Origin: CAMYLR01 sp041577935 | GTDB lineage: Bacteria > Gemmatimonadota > Gemmatimonadetes > JACCXV01 > JAHWKZ01 | Assembly (NCBI GenBank): GCA_041577935.1 | Contig: JBFGIA010000001.1 | Coordinates: 1-58,725, forward strand | Length of the DNA stretch: 58,725 nt | Reading direction: 5' to 3' | Shown: piece after piece, positions 27,078 through 34,061 of the stretch | Layout: every line of letters begins with the position of its first letter | Numbering within the stretch: the first letter of the stretch is position 1 | Program-made: the position numbers and the translations under genes | Notes under the pieces: generated by a model | Told to the model about the DNA's origin: nothing | Databases searched by the model: none | What the model saw: only the letters and a program-made list of their open reading frames with translations

Positions 27078-27896
27078 TTACTCCCGCTTGTTGCCACGGC
27101 TGGCTTCATCCAGGATCCGCGCTTCTTCGTTTGTCAAGCTAGCCAGTCCGTGCTCCGAGATCTTGTCCAGAATCCGATCGATCTCGGTCTCGACTCGTCG
27201 CGACCCGCGGACCCTCGGTGCATCCCCGTCGATCAGCTTGAGTTTGCGTCGCCGCCAGCGGTTAGCGAGACGCTCGACCGGCGAGCGGTCTCCCCACTTC
27301 ATGTACACGTAGCCGGCCAACATCCCACCCACGTGAGCCGCCCGCGCGATCCCGCTATCCGGCCCGGAGAACAAGTACAACAACTCGAGCCCGGCCAGAC
27401 CCGCAACCAAGTACTTGGCACGGATCGGCACCAAGAACCAGAGGTAGATGTACTGGTTCGGAAACAACATGCCGAACGCGAGCAGCACGCCCAGCACCGC
27501 GCCGGAAGCGCCTATGATAATCGAGTTGTAATTGAATACGAACGACAGGGCGGCCGCGCCGAGACCGCAAACCAGGTAGTAGTGCAGGAACTTGGTAGGT
27601 CCCCACAATCGCTCGATCTGTGTTCCGAACATCCACAGGACGAACATGTTGAACAACAAGTGGAAAAAACCGCCGTGCAGAAACATATAGGTCAAGACCT
27701 GCCAGACCCAGAGACGCTCCACGACCCACGCCGGTCGAAGCCCCAGGATCTCTTCCAGGCGTAGCCCGGAGGTTTGGAACACCGCCAGCGCCAGCAGGTT
27801 CTGAAGCAAGAACACCACTCCATTGACGATCAATAGCCACTTGATCGCCTCCGGGAACGTTCTCCCGGTCGGGTCCTGGGTCCACGTGCTTCTCAT
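27078..27896 (-). CDS. Rhomboid-family intramembrane serine protease
   Basis: 272 residues with six membrane helices between about 18 and 205. The catalytic Ser lies in IIGASGAVLGVLLAFGM, and the paired His in RAAHVGGMLAGYVYMKWG. An N/H-rich second helix (FLHGGFFHLLFNMFVLW) is as expected. The C-terminal 70 residues are a charged cytoplasmic tail common in this rhomboid group. The protease cleaves membrane proteins within the bilayer; substrate unknown. Confidence 0.94.
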   Translation of the reverse strand: MRSTWTQDPTGRTFPEAIKWLLIVNGVVFLLQNLLALAVFQTSGLRLEEILGLRPAWVVERLWVWQVLTYMFLHGGFFHLLFNMFVLWMFGTQIERLWGPTKFLHYYLVCGLGAAALSFVFNYNSIIIGASGAVLGVLLAFGMLFPNQYIYLWFLVPIRAKYLVAGLAGLELLYLFSGPDSGIARAAHVGGMLAGYVYMKWGDRSPVERLANRWRRRKLKLIDGDAPRVRGSRRVETEIDRILDKISEHGLASLTNEEARILDEASRGNKRE

Positions 27897-27912
27897 CTTC
27901 TGGAGAGGGCCG

Positions 27913-28206
27913 TTACGAGCTCTCGGGTTCCCTTACGGTGAGTTTCTCACCTAGTTCCTCAGGCATGTCGTGCGGCCACCGGCCGTGAAGGGCGCGCTCG
28001 AGCCGGGGCCGGATGATGAGCTCGAACGTGGGCTCCTTGCCGGGAAACAGATTCAAGGCGGTCTCGCGGCACCGCTCGACTTGTTCCAGCGCCTCGAGCA
28101 TAGAGAGATCCGGATCCTGGTATAAACGTGCCAGGGTAAAGTCTACCACCAGCTTAAGACGCCGCAGGCGTTGGTTTTCTTCTCTCAGGGCCGCGTTGAA
28201 ATCCAT
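27913..28206 (-). CDS. Small conserved-looking helical protein, function unknown
   Basis: 97 residues, mostly helical and charged: MDFNAALREENQRLRRLKLV then FTLARLYQDPDLSMLEALEQ. No signal peptide or membrane segment. The start ATG overlaps the last base of the pepA stop, and the rhomboid gene begins 16 nt further on, so it sits in the same operon. The natural composition and tight coupling support a real gene. I do not recognise the family. Confidence 0.72.
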   Translation of the reverse strand: MDFNAALREENQRLRRLKLVVDFTLARLYQDPDLSMLEALEQVERCRETALNLFPGKEPTFELIIRPRLERALHGRWPHDMPEELGEKLTVREPESS

Positions 28207-29720
28207 CAGCGACTTGTAAGGTACTCGATCACCAACCGCACCCCGGCACCCGTCGCGCCCACCGGCTCATAGTGCCGCGGTTTGGTCACATAGGCGTTGC
28301 CGGCGATGTCGAGGTGCGTCCACTGGATCGAATCGCCGACGAAGAACTTCAAGAACGCCGCCGCGTTTGAGGCTCCACCCCAGTGGCCACCGGCGTTCTT
28401 TATGTCAGCCACCTCGGATCGCATGTTCTCAGAGAACTCGTCGTACAAGGGTAGCGCCCACGCACGGTCGCCGGTCCTAGCGCCCGCTTCCACGAATCTC
28501 GACACTGCGCGTTCGTCGCCAAACACACCCGCCGCCGTTTCTCCGAGCGCCACCATGCAGGCACCGGTCAGAGTTGCGATGTCGATTATCTCGCGCGGAT
28601 TCTGCTCACTGGCCCACGCCAATCCGTCGGCCAGAATCAACCGCCCCTCAGCGTCGGTGTTGATTACCTCGATCGTCTTACCGGAGTACGATTCGACAAT
28701 GTCTCCCGGACGGTAGGCTGTGGCGCTGGGCAGGTTCTCGGCTGCCGGGATCACGCCGATCAGACTCTGCTTGAGCCCCAACAAGGCAGCCGCCTTGAGA
28801 ATCCCGAGCACCGCGCAGCCACCCATCTTGTCGAATTTCATCTCCTCCAGATGACGTGACGGCTTTATCGAGATCCCACCCGCATCAAAGGTGATCGCCT
28901 TGCCGACGACGATTGTCGGCTTGGCCGATGGACGACCACGATCGTAGCGCACGATGATCAAGCGCGGCCCGTTGTGTGACCCTTGGCCGACACCGAGAAT
29001 GGCGCCCATGCCCTGCTGCTTGAGGTCCTCCACCGTCAGCACTTCGACCATCATGGCGTGCTGATCACCGAGTTTCCGCGCATGATCGGCAAGTGCTGCC
29101 GGGGTCATCTCGTTGGGTGGGGAGTTCCCCAAATCGCGTGTGTAGTTGACCGCTTCCGCGATTTTGTTGCCTCGATCGAGCCCGCGGCGGATCTGGGGCA
29201 GCTTTCGGCCATCAGCCTCTACAATGGTCACGTCTTCGAGCTTTGGGACGGGTCGACCATCTCCCGTCGGCCCGGTCGTCGTCTTGAACCGATCCCAACG
29301 ATAGCCACCCATCAACGTGGCTTCGGCAATCGTCTCGGCCAAGTCACGCGGTGTCGTCTTCTTGAGGCTTCCCCCACCGTGCAGAACGGTGTGCCACTTG
29401 GTGATCCCGGTGGCCAGGAGTTGGCGTGTGGCTGTCCCAACGGCCCTGCGCACCGCCTCGAGATCGAGCCCATCGCGCTTGCCTAGACCAACCACCGCAA
29501 CGCGTCGCGCGGGTAGGCGCCCACCAGTATGAACGACTCGGGTCTCGCCCAGGCTCCCGGTGAGCTCGCCATCGGCGATCATCTGTGTGAGCTGACCGTC
29601 CAGTGCTCGGTCGATCGCGCCAGTCGCCCCGGCTGGCTTGGTGACACCCTCAAACAAGTTGACGACTACTGCCCCTGTTTCGAGCTCGGTCACGTTCCCC
29701 TTGATCGCCTTGAGCTTCAT
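28206..29720 (-). CDS. pepA: Leucyl aminopeptidase (M17)
   Basis: 504 residues, cytosolic two-metal aminopeptidase. The C-terminal catalytic domain has the M17 signature NTDAEGRLILADGLAWA and the metal-binding KAITFDAGGISIKPS region. The N-terminal macro-like domain is present (about 1-170). It follows the slipin gene by 9 nt. PepA can also be a DNA-binding architectural protein in some bacteria. Confidence 0.95.
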   Translation of the reverse strand: MKLKAIKGNVTELETGAVVVNLFEGVTKPAGATGAIDRALDGQLTQMIADGELTGSLGETRVVHTGGRLPARRVAVVGLGKRDGLDLEAVRRAVGTATRQLLATGITKWHTVLHGGGSLKKTTPRDLAETIAEATLMGGYRWDRFKTTTGPTGDGRPVPKLEDVTIVEADGRKLPQIRRGLDRGNKIAEAVNYTRDLGNSPPNEMTPAALADHARKLGDQHAMMVEVLTVEDLKQQGMGAILGVGQGSHNGPRLIIVRYDRGRPSAKPTIVVGKAITFDAGGISIKPSRHLEEMKFDKMGGCAVLGILKAAALLGLKQSLIGVIPAAENLPSATAYRPGDIVESYSGKTIEVINTDAEGRLILADGLAWASEQNPREIIDIATLTGACMVALGETAAGVFGDERAVSRFVEAGARTGDRAWALPLYDEFSENMRSEVADIKNAGGHWGGASNAAAFLKFFVGDSIQWTHLDIAGNAYVTKPRHYEPVGATGAGVRLVIEYLTSR

Positions 29721-29729
29721 CGCCTCGTC

Positions 29730-30509
29730 CTACCGCTGGCCGCTCGGAGGCGTCGCGCCACCGCTCTCTGCCAAGAACGCCTTCAGAAAATCGATCGGAA
29801 TCGGGAACAGGGTCGTCGAGTTGTTCTCCGCCGCGATCTCGACCAAGGTCTGCAAATACCTGAGCTGCAGCGCCTCGGGGTGTCTGGAGATGATCCCGGC
29901 CGCTTCGGCCATCCTTCCAGCGGCTTGGTACTCGCCCTCGGCGGTAATCACCTTGGCGCGGCGTTCCCGCTCGGCTTCCGCCTGCCGCGCCATCGCGCGC
30001 TGCATCTGCTGCGGCAAGTCGACGTCTTTGACCTCGACCTTGGCGACCTTGATTCCCCACGGGTCGGTGCCCTCGTCGAGAATACCAGCGATCCGGTCGT
30101 TGATTCGCTCACGCTCAGCCAGCAGCTCATCGAGCTCAGCCTCGCCCACAACCGACCGTAGCGTGGTCTGCGCCAGCTTGCTGGTCGCGTACAGAAAGTC
30201 CTCGACCTCGACGATCGCCTTGTCCGGGTCAAACACCCGGAAATAGACAACCGCGTTGACCTTCACCGACACATTGTCTTTCGTGATGACGTCCTGTGCC
30301 GGCACGTCCTGTGTGATCACCCGCAGGTCCACCTTGACCATCTTTTCGATGATCGGCCAAAGCCAGAAAATCCCCGGTCCCTTGGCGCCGCTCAGGCGAC
30401 CCAATCGGAAGATTACACCGCGTTCGTACTCCTTGAGAATCTTGATCGCGCTCATCGCAATGAACACAAGGAACACGAATACCACTGTCAGCGCGTTGAT
30501 CCCTGGCAT
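29730..30509 (-). CDS. Slipin (SPFH/band 7 stomatin-like protein)
   Basis: 259 residues. One N-terminal membrane hairpin/segment (about 5-22) followed by an SPFH domain (EYERGVIFRLGRLSGAKGPG ... DVPAQDVITKDNVSVKVNAV) and a coiled-coil tail (AEAERERRAKVITAEGEYQA). Slipins usually pair with NfeD-type proteases at membranes. Here the NfeD gene is far away (2680-4092) and the neighbour is pepA. Confidence 0.93.
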   Translation of the reverse strand: MPGINALTVVFVFLVFIAMSAIKILKEYERGVIFRLGRLSGAKGPGIFWLWPIIEKMVKVDLRVITQDVPAQDVITKDNVSVKVNAVVYFRVFDPDKAIVEVEDFLYATSKLAQTTLRSVVGEAELDELLAERERINDRIAGILDEGTDPWGIKVAKVEVKDVDLPQQMQRAMARQAEAERERRAKVITAEGEYQAAGRMAEAAGIISRHPEALQLRYLQTLVEIAAENNSTTLFPIPIDFLKAFLAESGGATPPSGQR

Positions 30510-30512
30510 TTT

Positions 30513-31247
30513 CTACCTTCTCTCCAAGAGGTTCATCTCCAATCCCAAATCCGCTAGCCATTGCTGCCAACCGGCCATCGAATCGAGCAACATGTCAGGC
30601 TCATAACTGGCCAGTGTCTGCCGAGACGGATTTCCAGTCGCGACCGCCACGGCTATAGCCCCAACCGCGCGAGCACATTGGATATCGGCCGGCGTATCAC
30701 CCACGACTACCACCTCGGTGCCGCGGAAGCGACCGCCTGTCTTCGCTTCGGCCCGCTCGATCGCGATCGCCGGCAGCTGGTCGCGGCCGTGATCATCGGA
30801 ACCGAAGGCTCCCACCTCGAACGCGTCCCACAGCCCGAAATGATCGAGCTTGAGTCGGGCCCCCTGCTCGACGTTCCCGGTAACCAGCCCGAGCACGACC
30901 CGCGGATCGTCAGCCAGCGCTGGGACGAGCTCATCAACACCGGGAAACAAATAGTGGCGGGTTTCGGTCTCGAGCTCGATCGCCAACCCCGCCAGATAGT
31001 CATCAAACAGCCCCTGGAGCCGATCACCGATGTGACCGTCGGTGAAACCGGCGGCGCGCATCAGCTCATACACGATTTGGGGGTCGGTCTTGCCCGAAAA
31101 ATCGTTGTTGGGGGCGTCTCCCTCGGTCCCGAAGTGATCCAGGAGCGCCTGCCGAAACGCGCGCCGCGGGGCGCCGCCAGCTGAGAGCAGCGTTCCGTCG
31201 ATATCAAACAGGAAAAGGCGCTCGCAGGCCGGCACGGAGCCGAACAT
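30513..31247 (-). CDS. HAD-family hydrolase (phosphoglycolate phosphatase-like)
   Basis: 244 residues from ATG 31247. The HAD nucleophile motif is LFLFDIDGTLLSAGG, a cap domain follows (around 25-100), motif II is LGLVTGN, and motif IV is EVVVVGDTPADIQCAR. Overall similar to Gph/PGP-type phosphatases; exact substrate not determinable. A TTG at 31280 would extend it by 11 residues without conserved sequence. It lies 3 nt before the slipin gene. Confidence 0.87.
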   Translation of the reverse strand: MFGSVPACERLFLFDIDGTLLSAGGAPRRAFRQALLDHFGTEGDAPNNDFSGKTDPQIVYELMRAAGFTDGHIGDRLQGLFDDYLAGLAIELETETRHYLFPGVDELVPALADDPRVVLGLVTGNVEQGARLKLDHFGLWDAFEVGAFGSDDHGRDQLPAIAIERAEAKTGGRFRGTEVVVVGDTPADIQCARAVGAIAVAVATGNPSRQTLASYEPDMLLDSMAGWQQWLADLGLEMNLLERR

Positions 31248-31290
31248 AGCCCCGCGGATCGGGGGCAACAAGCCGATCAAGGGTCGTTTC

Positions 31291-32082
31291 CTAGGGCTCG
31301 CCCTCGGCCCGGTACCACCGAAAGAACAGAACCGTGATCGCCGTCCACAGGATCAGCCCACCGCCGATTTTCATCAGGATCCCCGCCAGCTGTTGGTCTT
31401 GCTGCTTGGTCATCCACCCAACCGGTGGCGCCAGCTCGTACGTCGCGTAGACCGGTAGCTGGCTAAACGTCAGATAGAGAAACGGCGCCGTCGAGAGGAT
31501 CGTGTTGGCGATCAGGTACGCGAGCTTCAGCGGATAGGAGAATCCTGGCCGGGCTGGCACCGGGGCCACGAGCGGCCACCAGAAGAGCGTCCCACCAAGA
31601 AACCACAACATGTCGATCGTGAACGAGCCCGCCTGTGAACCCATGAGCGCATCGACAACCGTGGGCCAATGGGTGAACACCAGAATCACATTGAACCCGA
31701 TGATCGCCACCAACGGATGCGTCCCGCGGGAGAGCACGGCGTGAAGAGTCGACCGCCGCCGCAGCGATGCGAACGCATCCGCTGGAACCCCGAGCAGCAG
31801 TAGCGCCGGAGCGACCAAGCCGACCAACAGGAACTGCACCATATGAACGCTGGCCAGATAGCCCGCCGCGAGCGCGCCGATCGGCCAATCGAGGGCCACC
31901 CAAACGACGCCCAAGCCGGTCACAAACGCGACCCCGCGCCAGCCAACCTGCCGCCAGCCGCCCGCATCGCGCACGAGCTTCAGGTACCCCACCGCCATGA
32001 CCAGCACCAGGACCCAGACCCCTACGTAGGGTCGCCAGGTCCAATCCCATGCAACTCCCTGAGCGGAGCACCACCATTGCAC
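31291..32082 (-). CDS. CtaG-type cytochrome c oxidase assembly protein (caa3 CtaG)
   Basis: 263 residues from GTG 32082, two bases after the SCO stop. About seven membrane helices. The family features HMVQFLLVGLVAPALLLLG, GFNVILVFTHWPTVVDALM and LYLTFSQLPVYATYELAPP are recognisable, with conserved His residues likely involved in copper handling. Together with the upstream SCO protein it forms a copper-insertion module for an aa3/caa3 oxidase; the oxidase genes themselves are not in the window. Confidence 0.9.
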   Translation of the reverse strand: MQWWCSAQGVAWDWTWRPYVGVWVLVLVMAVGYLKLVRDAGGWRQVGWRGVAFVTGLGVVWVALDWPIGALAAGYLASVHMVQFLLVGLVAPALLLLGVPADAFASLRRRSTLHAVLSRGTHPLVAIIGFNVILVFTHWPTVVDALMGSQAGSFTIDMLWFLGGTLFWWPLVAPVPARPGFSYPLKLAYLIANTILSTAPFLYLTFSQLPVYATYELAPPVGWMTKQQDQQLAGILMKIGGGLILWTAITVLFFRWYRAEGEP

Positions 32083-32084
32083 GA

Positions 32085-32744
32085 TTAGCGCGCCACCGCC
32101 TCGTCGCCTCGGGTCGCGACCAGAATCGGTAGATCGTGTACCCAATCCGCCTGTCGAGTGCCGAAGGGATAGGCGACCCTGGCCATCCCCGATGGCGAGA
32201 ATGCGAGCACCTGCGCCGCATGACCGACCTCATACCCAGTGGCTGGTTCGGAAGGGATGACACTCGGCGGCAGGTTCAGCTGGTCCTGAATCGCGGCCAC
32301 TTCCTCGACGGTTCCGCGGAGACCGACAAAGGCAGGATCAAAACGGTCGAGCCACTCGCGTATGCGGTCGGGCGTGTCGCGATCCGGATCGGTGGTCACG
32401 AACACGACTTTCACGCGGCGCCGCGTTTGCCAACCCACCTGGCCGAGGGCCGCGGCGATGTTCGCCATGTGAATCGGGCAGACATCGGGGCAGTGGGTGT
32501 AACCAAAGAACAGCAGCGTCGCGTAGCCTTCTGTCCGGGCATGGAAGTCGAAACCGACGCCCTCGGTGTCGATCAGGGAGAAGTCGGGCCTTGGGATCGG
32601 GTTTGCGAGCCGTGTCCCGCGCAGTTCGTCCGTAGGTTTATCGCCAACGCTCTCGCGAGCCGAATCCGCCCAACCGCAGCTGCTGGCTAACAGAAACACC
32701 AGCATTAGCGATCGAAACGCGGGGCGGCGGCGCACTGGGGCCAT
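32085..32744 (-). CDS. SCO1/SenC/PrrC-family copper chaperone (lipoprotein)
   Basis: 219 residues. A lipoprotein signal (MLVFLLASSCGW) precedes a thioredoxin-fold domain with the copper-binding pair in FFGYTHCPDVCPIHMANI and the distal His in GYEVGHAAQVLAFSPSG. SCO proteins deliver copper to or reduce the CuA site of cytochrome oxidase. It is the first gene of the minus-strand block ending at ctaG, divergent from the peroxiredoxin gene 59 bp away. Confidence 0.94.
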   Translation of the reverse strand: MAPVRRRPAFRSLMLVFLLASSCGWADSARESVGDKPTDELRGTRLANPIPRPDFSLIDTEGVGFDFHARTEGYATLLFFGYTHCPDVCPIHMANIAAALGQVGWQTRRRVKVVFVTTDPDRDTPDRIREWLDRFDPAFVGLRGTVEEVAAIQDQLNLPPSVIPSEPATGYEVGHAAQVLAFSPSGMARVAYPFGTRQADWVHDLPILVATRGDEAVAR

Positions 32745-32803
32745 GTGACGAATATTAAGCTGATCATCCGACGCCCGGCATCACCGCAACTGAAAGGTCC
32801 ACA

Positions 32804-33271
32804 ATGCCCACGCTCAAGGTCGGCGACCCAGCACCGGATCTCGATCTCCCCTCGACCGAAGACCAAAACATTCGGCTCGCCGATCTCGTGGGGAACGTGG
32901 TCGTGCTCTACTTCTATCCCCGCGACATGACACCTGGATGAACAGCGGAGGCGTGCGCCTTCAAGGGCAGGTTGCCCGATTTCACCAACTTGGATGCGAT
33001 CGTGCTCGGCGTTTCGAAAGATTCAGTCGCCAGTCACCGTCGCTTTCAAAAGAGATTCAGCCTGCCGTTCCCGCTGCTCTCCGACGCCGAGAGCGATGTG
33101 TGTGAGCGCTACCATGTGTGGAAGAAAAAGAAGCTTTTCGGGCGCGAGAGCATGGGGATCGAGCGCACCACGTTCGTGATCGACGAGACTGGCCGGATCG
33201 CGCACGTCTTTCCCAAGGTGAAAGTGAAAGGTCACGCCAAGGAAGTGCTGGCGGTGATCGCGGAGATGTAA
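32804..33271 (+). CDS. PrxQ/BCP-type peroxiredoxin selenoprotein (in-frame TGA at peroxidatic site)
   Basis: 155 residues if the TGA at 32939-32941 encodes selenocysteine. The part before reads VVVLYFYPRDMTPG, exactly the peroxiredoxin sequence leading to the peroxidatic Cys (PG-C-T). After the TGA comes TAEACAFKGRLPDF with the resolving Cys five residues on (Sec46, Cys51). The rest (VLGVSKDSVASHRRFQKRF, PLLSDAESDVCERYHVW, GIERTTFVIDETGRI) is ordinary BCP. Such enzymes reduce hydroperoxides with thioredoxin. ATG 32804 follows AAAGG. Transcription ends at the hairpin at 33271-33306. Both halves being intact argues against a pseudogene. Confidence 0.9.
32965..32977 (+). promoter_or_regulatory. 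Bacterial SECIS-like hairpin of the peroxiredoxin gene
   Basis: Stem GGGCA/UGCCC (32965-32969 with 32973-32977), apical loop GGU. Twenty-eight bases separate the UGA from the loop and the loop begins with GG, which fits the rules for SelB-recognised elements. A second, closer hairpin (GGAGGC/GCCUUC around loop GUGC, starting six bases after the UGA) may compete. Identified by eye. Confidence 0.6.
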
Positions 33272-33306
33272 AAAGGGCTCCCTTCCGTATGGGAAGGAGC
33301 CCTTTT
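33271..33306. terminator. Bidirectional Rho-independent terminator
   Basis: Stem AAAAGGGCTCC/GGAGCCCTTTT, extended by TTCC/GGAA past a one-base bulge, loop GTATG. It has a T-run on either strand and lies between the convergent peroxiredoxin and IscA-type genes. It should terminate both. The first base overlaps the last base of the peroxiredoxin stop codon. Confidence 0.9.
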
Positions 33307-33330
33307 GGCTACCAGCCCGGGAAACGTCCG

Positions 33331-33687
33331 CTATACGCCGAACGACTCTCCGCAGCCGCAGGTCGACTTGGCGTTCGGGTTGCCGATCTTGAACCCAGCG
33401 CCGTTTAAGCCGTCCACGAAGTCGATGTTCGCCCCCACCAGGTAGGGTGCGCTGTACTTGTCGATCAAAAAGTCGACCCCGTCGATCACGAGCACCGAAT
33501 CGGTCTCTTTGTGATCATCGAAGCCGAGCGCGTATGAAAAACCGTGACAACCGCCACCTACCACGCGTACGCGAAGGCCCTTGTCTTCCAAGTTCTCTCG
33601 ATCGCGCAGCTCTTTGATCTTGGCGGTGGCCGTGGGGGTAACGGTCATCACCTGGTCATTACTTTGCACCTCGGCGATCTCAGTCAT
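33331..33687 (-). CDS. IscA/ErpA/HesB-family iron-sulfur cluster assembly protein
   Basis: 118 residues from ATG 33687, with GGAGG(A) in the upstream bases. A-type Fe-S carrier with the three conserved cysteines: VVGGGCHGFSYALGF and STCGCGESFGV. It stands alone, with no isc or suf genes nearby, as is common for ErpA-type carriers. An in-frame ATG at 33702 is also possible but its GAGGAG is more likely the ribosome site. Confidence 0.93.
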   Translation of the reverse strand: MTEIAEVQSNDQVMTVTPTATAKIKELRDRENLEDKGLRVRVVGGGCHGFSYALGFDDHKETDSVLVIDGVDFLIDKYSAPYLVGANIDFVDGLNGAGFKIGNPNAKSTCGCGESFGV

Positions 33688-33825
33688 GCTATGCTCCTCC
33701 ATTCAGTATGGTATGTCTTTCGCCACAAAACGGTAACGGAGCGGGCGCCTCTCGTCAACGTTGTCGACTATCCACCGCATTCCCCAGGCCATCCCCACTG
33801 GATCCCCAGGTTTTCCCCCGGATTT

Positions 33826-33841
33826 CCACCAGATATTGTGG
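33826..33841 (+). promoter_or_regulatory. NrdR-box-like site 1
   Basis: CCACCAGATATTGTGG, core CCAGATATTG. It matches the invariant positions of the NrdR consensus (C-x-A-x-A-T-A-T-w-G) in 8 of 10 core bases. It lies 32 bp, three helical turns, upstream of a second site, the spacing typical of paired NrdR boxes, and 40 bp upstream of the nrdJ -35 element. Confidence 0.65.
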
Positions 33842-33857
33842 ATAAAGATCCCCCCGA

Positions 33858-33873
33858 CCACTGTATATTGTAC
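33858..33873 (+). promoter_or_regulatory. NrdR-box-like site 2
   Basis: Core CTGTATATTG (33861-33870), matching 9 of 10 core positions of the NrdR consensus. It ends eight bases before the -35 hexamer of the nrdJ promoter. With site 1 it makes the paired arrangement through which NrdR represses ribonucleotide reductase genes according to ATP/dATP level. Confidence 0.68.
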
Positions 33874-33880
33874 TCTAATC

Positions 33881-33909
33881 TTGACAAGCTCGATCGCTCT
33901 TGATAGTAT
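33881..33909 (+). promoter_or_regulatory. Sigma-70 promoter of nrdJ
   Basis: TTGACA (33881-33886), 17-bp spacer, TAGTAT (33904-33909). The -35 is perfect and the -10 differs from consensus at one base. It predicts a start near 33916 and a leader of roughly 145 nt before the nrdJ ATG. Confidence 0.8.
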
Positions 33910-34017
33910 GGTCGTCGCCTCATCCTGAAAGAAAACAAGCGCAATCGACGGGTCGCCTGATTGCCCTTCCGCTCGGACGGCGTTCGATCTCAAGCGACTC
34001 CCTTTCGTGCCCTAGGG

Positions 34018-34043
34018 CGACGACATATGAGCTCCGGTCGTCG
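34018..34043 (+). promoter_or_regulatory. Leader hairpin just upstream of the nrdJ ribosome-binding site
   Basis: CGACGAC (34018-34024) pairs with GTCGTCG (34037-34043) around a 12-nt loop, in the transcribed leader. The AGAAAGG ribosome site follows within about ten bases. The 5' arm could also pair with GTCGTCG at 33911-33917, at the very start of the transcript, so two exclusive structures are possible if transcription begins early enough. Confidence 0.4.
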
Positions 34044-34061
34044 TGACAGAAAGGTTCGCTC

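Larger units (their letters stand above)
33688..34061. other. 374-bp intergenic regulatory region between iscA-type gene and nrdJ
   Basis: I find no convincing gene here; a 96-codon frame on the minus strand (33703-33993) has no ribosome site and unnatural composition. The region holds the nrdJ control elements listed separately and presumably the promoter of the minus-strand Fe-S gene. The sequence 33740-33850 is markedly rich in runs of C on the plus strand. No cobalamin riboswitch consensus (B12 box) is visible, although the enzyme is B12-dependent. Confidence 0.6.

Noticed and set aside
33703..33993. 96-codon minus-strand frame upstream of nrdJ
   Set aside because: Covers NrdR-like sites and promoter; no ribosome site and unnatural composition.
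33910..34061. Cobalamin riboswitch in the leader of B12-dependent nrdJ
   Set aside because: Leader is too short for the usual fold and lacks the conserved B12-box sequence.
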